A DNA stretch of 64,000 bases from Bacillota bacterium (GTDB lineage: Bacteria > Bacillota > Clostridia > Christensenellales > Aristaeellaceae): positions 1-64,000 of the forward strand of contig JAEZIN010000024.1 of assembly GCA_023436585.1 (NCBI GenBank), given 5' to 3'. The notes beneath the pieces were generated by a model. It made no database searches. It was not told the origin of the DNA and saw nothing but the letters and a program-made list of their open reading frames with translations. The position numbers and the translations under genes were made by a program. Below, in pieces: positions 59,646 to 64,000 of this stretch (its first letter is position 1; every line of letters starts with the position of its first letter).

Positions 59646-60611
59646 TCAGGCCCAATAGATGGGACCGGCTTGTTCAAAGATGAGCACCTGCTTTAAAAAG
59701 GCAATGGCCTTTTGCAGCCCTTCCAGCGGGCTCATGAGGCTGTCCTCGTGCTCGATGGAGATTACATCGTCATACCCGGCCATGCGCAGGCTCGAGATGA
59801 TATCCTTCCATACACCATCATCATGGCCATAGCCAACGGTGCGGAAAATCCAGCTCCTTTGGGATTCATCGCCGTAGTGCCGCACATCCAGTACGCCGTT
59901 GGCGGCTGTATTGTACGAATTGATCTTCGTATCCTTGGCGTGGAAGAAGTAAATGGCATCTCCCAGTGTGCGAATGGCCGCCACGGGATCGATCCCCTGC
60001 CAGAAAAGATGGCTGGGGTCCAGGTTCGCGCCCAGGATGGGGCCAACCGCTCTGCGGATGCGGAGCATCGTTTCCGGGTTGTACACGCAAAAGCCGGGAT
60101 GCATTTCAAAAGCGATCTTTTCAATGCCGTGCTCCGCGGCCCAGGCGGCGGTTTTCTTCCAATAGGGAATCAGAACCTGGTTCCACTGGTAATCCAGTAT
60201 GTTTTTGTAATCATCCGGCCAGGAGCAGGTGACCCAGTTGGGCGTTTTGTCATCCGGGCTGCCGCCGGGGCAGCCGCTGAAGGTGACAATGCGGGTGATG
60301 CCAAGCTTTTGGGCCAGCAGTACCGCGTTTTCAAAATCCTTTTGGAAGCTGCCGGCAATGGTTTTGTCCGGGTGAATGGGATTCCCGTGCACCGACAAGG
60401 CGGGCAGGGAAATATCGTATTTCTTCAGCGTCGCCGTAAAATCTTCCAGCTTTTTGGGGTCGCTGAGCAACTGCTCCGGATCGCAGTGGGCTTTTCCAGG
60501 ATACCCGCCGCAGCCCATTTCCATCCAGCGGATGCCGCTTTCGGATAGATATCTGCACGCATCGTTAAGGGACCTGTCACTGAGCACGGGGCTGAAAACG
60601 GAAAGCTTCAT
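59646..60611 (-). CDS. Sugar phosphate isomerase/epimerase-like TIM-barrel protein, 321 aa
   Basis: AP-endonuclease-2/xylose-isomerase-like fold: LSALSVHGNP-type strand, IAFEMHPGFCVYNPE, LGANLDPSHLFWQGIDP and FFHAKDTKIN supply the usual His/Asp/Glu metal ligands, and VISIEHEDSLMSPLEGLQ the last Glu. Substrate unknown; inositol- or keto-sugar-type epimerases are the nearest families. Being upstream of glmM may be chance. RBS GGAGGT before 60611. Confidence 0.82.
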   Translation of the reverse strand: MKLSVFSPVLSDRSLNDACRYLSESGIRWMEMGCGGYPGKAHCDPEQLLSDPKKLEDFTATLKKYDISLPALSVHGNPIHPDKTIAGSFQKDFENAVLLAQKLGITRIVTFSGCPGGSPDDKTPNWVTCSWPDDYKNILDYQWNQVLIPYWKKTAAWAAEHGIEKIAFEMHPGFCVYNPETMLRIRRAVGPILGANLDPSHLFWQGIDPVAAIRTLGDAIYFFHAKDTKINSYNTAANGVLDVRHYGDESQRSWIFRTVGYGHDDGVWKDIISSLRMAGYDDVISIEHEDSLMSPLEGLQKAIAFLKQVLIFEQAGPIYWA

Positions 60612-60703
60612 GAAGCGCTACCTCCTGCCATGGATTAAGGAATATTGGGTTTCGCATAATGCCTAGTATACCTTGTTTTGGCAATTCCGGCAAGTCTGGC
60701 AGC

Positions 60704-60734
60704 AAAAACGGCCTGCCGGATTTAAGGCAGGCCG
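60704..60734 (-). terminator. Terminator of the Ig-like surface protein gene
   Basis: On the minus strand CGGCCTGCC / GGCAGGCCG (60734-60726 and 60717-60709) followed by five T. Confidence 0.8.
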
Positions 60735-60756
60735 ATTGCAGGTTTGTGATTCCGAA

Positions 60757-63102
60757 TCAGATTCCCGGATTCATAAGCTGGAACTCAGGTGTGAAATACT
60801 CTTCCCACAGGCGGTCCGTCAAGGAAATGTGCCACTCCACGCCGATATCCGTGGTGTAATCGGTAATGGCTACGCGCACCTTTTCAATGCCGGTGTAATT
60901 GCCGGGATTTTCGTAGTAGAAGCCGATGGACTGGGTCACCCAGCCGGGGGCCAGCTCATCCAGATATTCGCCGTACACATAGGCGTGGCTGCTGCCCATG
61001 TACAGCAGGCTGTTGTTGATATCAAAGCCCTGGATGGTAAACTTGATGCCGGTGATATTCATGTTGCTCCAGTTTTTGAACTGGATGAAGGGCGTATACC
61101 CGCCTCCGTCCCTGGGGATCAGGCTCAGGGCAACCGCTTCCAGCGCTTTGTTGTAATCGCCTACGTGCACGACAGCTTCGTCGGTGAACTCACCTTCATC
61201 GGTGACCGCCGTAATCTGCGCGTCGCCCCAGGCGATGCCGGTGACGGTGGCCTTGATGCTGCTGCCTGATACCCTGGCGATATTGGGATCATTGGAGTAC
61301 CAGCGCACTTTGCTGTTGGAGGCATCCAGGGGATCCAGCACGGCGGTGACCGTGCCCGTCTCGCCCAGGCCTACACGGAATTCATCCTTGTCCAGTGCTA
61401 TGCCGTACAAAGGCTGAATGACATTAACCGTCGCCTTTGCTGTCTTCTTGCTGCCGTCCTGGCAGGCGACCGTAATGGTAGCCGTCCCGCGCTTATGGGC
61501 GGTAATCATGCCGTTTTGGTCCACAGTCGCCACTTTTGTGTTGCTGCTGCTCCATAAAACGGATTTATTGGTGGTGTAGTCAGGGGTGATGACATAGGTC
61601 AGCTGCGCTGTTTCCTGAACGAGGATGTTCAGCCGCGTCTCGCTTAATGCGATTTTTTGGGCGGGCTGCAAAACAGTAAATGTGGCGCTTGCCAATACGC
61701 TGGGGAAATCCTTGGCGGTGGCGGTGATGGTTACCTGGCCGGGATACAGCGGGGTAACCGTGCCGCTTTTATTGACAGTAGCGATGGCTTCGTCGCTGGA
61801 GGTCCAAATCAGCGTCTTGTCGCTGGTATTGCTGGGGGATACGGTAGCCGTAATCTTCTGGGTGGTGCCTACGCGCAGCTCGGCGGGCAGCGCCTTGAAC
61901 GCGACCCCCAAAGGCTGCTGCAGTACATTAATGCTTTTGGAAACCTTTGCCCCGTTACCGTCCACGGCAGTAGCTGTTATGGTGGCTTTTCCCTTGGCAA
62001 TGCCGGTGACGATGCCGCTGCCATCCACCGTGGCATATTTTGCGGCGCTGCTCTTGAAAGTGACGGCTTGTATGGAAGCATCCGCCGGCGTATAGCCCAT
62101 CATAAGCGGCAGCGATTGCCCGACATAAAGCGTGGCGTTGCCCGCATCCATGGTCAGCTTTGCCACGGGCTGTATGACGGTCACATTGCAGACAGCCGTT
62201 ATTTCGGGGTTGCTTACACTGGCTGTGGTAATTGTGCAGGTACCGGGCATGATCCCTTTGATATTGCCCTTTTTGTCCACCGTGGCGATGCTCTCATTGC
62301 TGGAAGCATAGGTGACACTCTTATCGCTGGCGTTCTGGGGAGTCACGGTGGGCTTGATGGCTGCCCGTTTGCCCACTGCCACCTGAATTTCCGCATTGTT
62401 CAGGGTGATCTGCGTCACAGGCCTGTTGACGATCACCGTGACGGTCGCCTTGAGCTTCTTTCCCTCCGCGGTGACACCGCTGGCGGTAATGGTGGCCTTG
62501 CCCTTGGCGATGGCTGTAACCACGCCCAGCGCGTCCACCGTGGCGGCTTTTACATTGCTGCTGGCATAGGTCAAGTAGGCCTTGCCGGAGCTTGCGGGCT
62601 CGATGGCCATGGGCAGGTCAAGCGTTTGGCCCTCAAATACCGGTTCGGTTTTATGAACGAAAGCGATTTTGACGGGAGCAGTCGGCATGATGCCCTGGAC
62701 TATATCCACCGGGGCGGGATTGGATAAAACCGCAACAGGCTCGCTGCCGTACAGGGCTTCGAGTTGGATTCGATAGGAACTTCCGGGGACAAGCGAAAGG
62801 CCTCTTAATACGATGGCACCATCTGGGCCAAGCGGGAGCTGGACCGGCACCTTTTGCACGCCGGTGGCATGCCAAAGATCGGTCTCCTCCTGTGTCCCCT
62901 GCGCATACGGGACATAGAGGACAGAAAGGCTGCCAGGTTCCACCCCATCCTGTGTAAGGCCGGATGCTGTTAGCACGAAACCGTCCTCAAAACCTGATGC
63001 GGAGGAAATGGCAAGCCCGCCTTCGGCATTTGCCAACGCCGGGAGGCAGGATGATGCAAGAATAAAGAACATTGCCACGATGGCCGGCAGTCTTCGCTTC
63101 AT
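60757..63102 (-). CDS. Secreted protein with six bacterial Ig-like (BIG2) repeats, 781 aa
   Basis: Signal peptide (1-25, LPALANA), an N-terminal region to about 165, then six BIG2-type modules of about 80 residues. Each ends in a line such as VVTAIAKGKATITASG, NIKGIMPGTCTITTA, IVTGIAKGKATITATA, TVTPLYPGQVTITATA, MITAHKRGTATITVA or TGIAWGDAQITAVT. A unique C-terminal domain (about 650-781) is rich in Tyr, Asn and Trp. No sortase or S-layer motif is visible, so attachment is unclear. The start at 63102 has AAGGAGG; an upstream ATG at 63144 has none. Confidence 0.85.
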   Translation of the reverse strand: MKRRLPAIVAMFFILASSCLPALANAEGGLAISSASGFEDGFVLTASGLTQDGVEPGSLSVLYVPYAQGTQEETDLWHATGVQKVPVQLPLGPDGAIVLRGLSLVPGSSYRIQLEALYGSEPVAVLSNPAPVDIVQGIMPTAPVKIAFVHKTEPVFEGQTLDLPMAIEPASSGKAYLTYASSNVKAATVDALGVVTAIAKGKATITASGVTAEGKKLKATVTVIVNRPVTQITLNNAEIQVAVGKRAAIKPTVTPQNASDKSVTYASSNESIATVDKKGNIKGIMPGTCTITTASVSNPEITAVCNVTVIQPVAKLTMDAGNATLYVGQSLPLMMGYTPADASIQAVTFKSSAAKYATVDGSGIVTGIAKGKATITATAVDGNGAKVSKSINVLQQPLGVAFKALPAELRVGTTQKITATVSPSNTSDKTLIWTSSDEAIATVNKSGTVTPLYPGQVTITATAKDFPSVLASATFTVLQPAQKIALSETRLNILVQETAQLTYVITPDYTTNKSVLWSSSNTKVATVDQNGMITAHKRGTATITVACQDGSKKTAKATVNVIQPLYGIALDKDEFRVGLGETGTVTAVLDPLDASNSKVRWYSNDPNIARVSGSSIKATVTGIAWGDAQITAVTDEGEFTDEAVVHVGDYNKALEAVALSLIPRDGGGYTPFIQFKNWSNMNITGIKFTIQGFDINNSLLYMGSSHAYVYGEYLDELAPGWVTQSIGFYYENPGNYTGIEKVRVAITDYTTDIGVEWHISLTDRLWEEYFTPEFQLMNPGI

Positions 63103-63217
63103 GGGTGCAAACCTCCTTGTTGTTTGTCGGGCTGAGCGTTTCATTCACATCCATTACACAGGAACAAACGTACCATAAACAGGAATTCCTGCAATATCCC
63201 AAACTTTAACCATCCAA

Positions 63218-63682
63218 TCAGCGGTTGACGGAACCCAGGATGCGGGTGATGGACGCGAGGCTTTTATTCAGTTCCTTCAAGTCGGTGACAGAAAGATTGT
63301 CCGCCCAGTGGTTAACCAGGTCCAGCATCGTAGTACGGATGGATATCAGCTTTTCTGAGCCTTCCGGGCGTATGACGATGTTCACGACACGGCGGTCCTG
63401 TGCGTCCCGCTGGCGTTCCACCAGGCTGGCTTCCGTCAATCTATCCACCAAAGGGGTGATGTTGGGTTTGGCAATGCCCAGCCGCCGGGATATCTCGCTG
63501 ACGGACATGGAACCGTTGTCATTGAGCATGGCCAGGACCTGTACATGTGAAAGGGGGATATTGTACTCCCTTTGGATCACATCCATGTGCAGAAGGCGCT
63601 TGCGGAATATGGGCAGAGCGGCGAATAGATTCTGAGCGATGCTGTCGGTAAGTTCAACATTGGCAGTGTGTACTCTGGGCAT
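63218..63682 (-). CDS. MarR-family transcriptional regulator, 154 aa
   Basis: Winged-helix regulator: PLSHVQVLAMLNDNGSMSVSEISRRLGIAKPNITPLVDRLTEASLVERQRDAQDRRVVNIVI spans the helix-turn-helix and the wing (DxRxx motif). Start 63682 has GGGGAGG; the longer frame to 63796 lies in the promoter region. Its target is unknown; the Ig-like gene 115 bases downstream on the same strand, or a gene beyond the window, are candidates. Confidence 0.9.
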   Translation of the reverse strand: MPRVHTANVELTDSIAQNLFAALPIFRKRLLHMDVIQREYNIPLSHVQVLAMLNDNGSMSVSEISRRLGIAKPNITPLVDRLTEASLVERQRDAQDRRVVNIVIRPEGSEKLISIRTTMLDLVNHWADNLSVTDLKELNKSLASITRILGSVNR

Positions 63683-64000
63683 AACTTGTCCTCCCCGATA
63701 TGTCTTACGGATGCATTTGTATGGATACGATCGGCCGCATATATAAAATACGCGATAAACGGAAATAATTATATACCCTTTCATAACCGAAAGCAATGGG
63801 GGAGCCTGCGCGATTGGCTACTATATTAGAAAAAATTGGAGATTTTTTCAGAATCATGCGGTGAAAATGATTCTGTCAGGAAAATTGCAGGGAAAAGGCA
63901 TCCATATGCGTTACATAAACAGCGGTACTGACATAGCCCTGTTTGCATCTTTCTTACAAATAGGGTAAAATGAAACGGAATATATGGAAAGCGGCGGTGA
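63683..64000. other. Right-edge intergenic region
   Basis: It holds the leader of the MarR gene, a perfect 9-bp inverted repeat CAGAATCAT-N9-ATGATTCTG (63849-63857, 63867-63875) and a plus-strand promoter near the end. No gene starts before 64000. Confidence 0.5.
63943..63971 (+). promoter_or_regulatory. Promoter of a gene beyond the right edge
   Basis: TTGCAT (63943-63948), 17 bases, TAAAAT (63966-63971). Confidence 0.5.

Noticed and set aside
60757..63102. Repeated sequence in the minus-strand gene as a mobile or CRISPR-like repeat
   Set aside because: They are protein-level BIG2 repeats in one open frame.
63849..63875. Inverted repeat as a Rho-independent terminator
   Set aside because: No T-run follows on either strand.

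Overview
The window looks like chromosomal DNA from an anaerobic, Gram-positive, probably endospore-forming member of the Clostridia (Bacillota). The evidence is a moderately GC-rich composition, strong AGGAGG-type ribosome sites, promoters of TTGACA-N17-TATAAT type, a YtfI/YtfJ/DacF sporulation-type cluster, a small SRP RNA without an obvious Alu domain, an ECF-type folate transporter subunit behind a tetrahydrofolate riboswitch, and a biotin-dependent sodium-pumping decarboxylase. I see no prophage, insertion sequence, CRISPR array or replication origin.

Layout. 1-380: four tRNA genes (Arg, partial; His; Gln; Lys) and a terminator. 0.7-5 kb: a zinc-ribbon protein, a secreted propeller/solute-binding fusion and a DUF3048 protein. 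5.1-6.7 kb: an ArsR repressor and an ArsP-like permease, with the same 16-bp palindrome before each gene. 6.8-8.3 kb: an ECF sigma factor with a membrane-bound probable anti-sigma factor. 8.5-24.1 kb: a long housekeeping run, rbgA-rnhB-yraN, a giant double glycosyltransferase, comM-dprA-topA-trmFO, a secreted hydrolase and hslVU. 24.3-31.4 kb: SRP RNA, an SDR-like protein, glyA, yhbY, obgE, nth, a THF riboswitch with folT, and a eukaryote-type NADP isocitrate dehydrogenase. 31.4-42.9 kb: traX-like, a PDZ protein, a two-component system, a MATE exporter, dnaX with two GNATs and an AlkX/YcaQ-like glycosylase, a zinc-ribbon membrane protein and rsmA. 43-51 kb: pckA, a membrane aspartic protease, ytfI-ytfJ-dacF, padR-DUF1700-DUF4097 and a SatA-like acetyltransferase. 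51.3-58.2 kb: rluB, mnmM, a five-gene sodium-pump operon and secG. 58.3-63.7 kb: glmM, a sugar isomerase/epimerase, an Ig-like surface protein and a MarR regulator, all on the minus strand.

How genes may work together. ATP-forming PEP carboxykinase can supply oxaloacetate. The operon at 52.8-57.9 kb encodes both a 12S/MmdA-type and a 5S/OadA-type carboxyltransferase, one biotin carrier, and the OadB/OadG membrane parts, so it could decarboxylate oxaloacetate and/or an acyl-CoA while exporting Na+, or move a carboxyl group between the two. Folate links several genes: the riboswitch-controlled FolT subunit, GlyA (makes methylene-THF) and TrmFO (uses it).

The observations most worth following are this mixed sodium-pump operon, the THF riboswitch with an apparent insertion of about 56 nt, the fused double GT-C transferase, the dacF reading frame that loses a membrane anchor at a G-run, and the duplicated ArsR operator.
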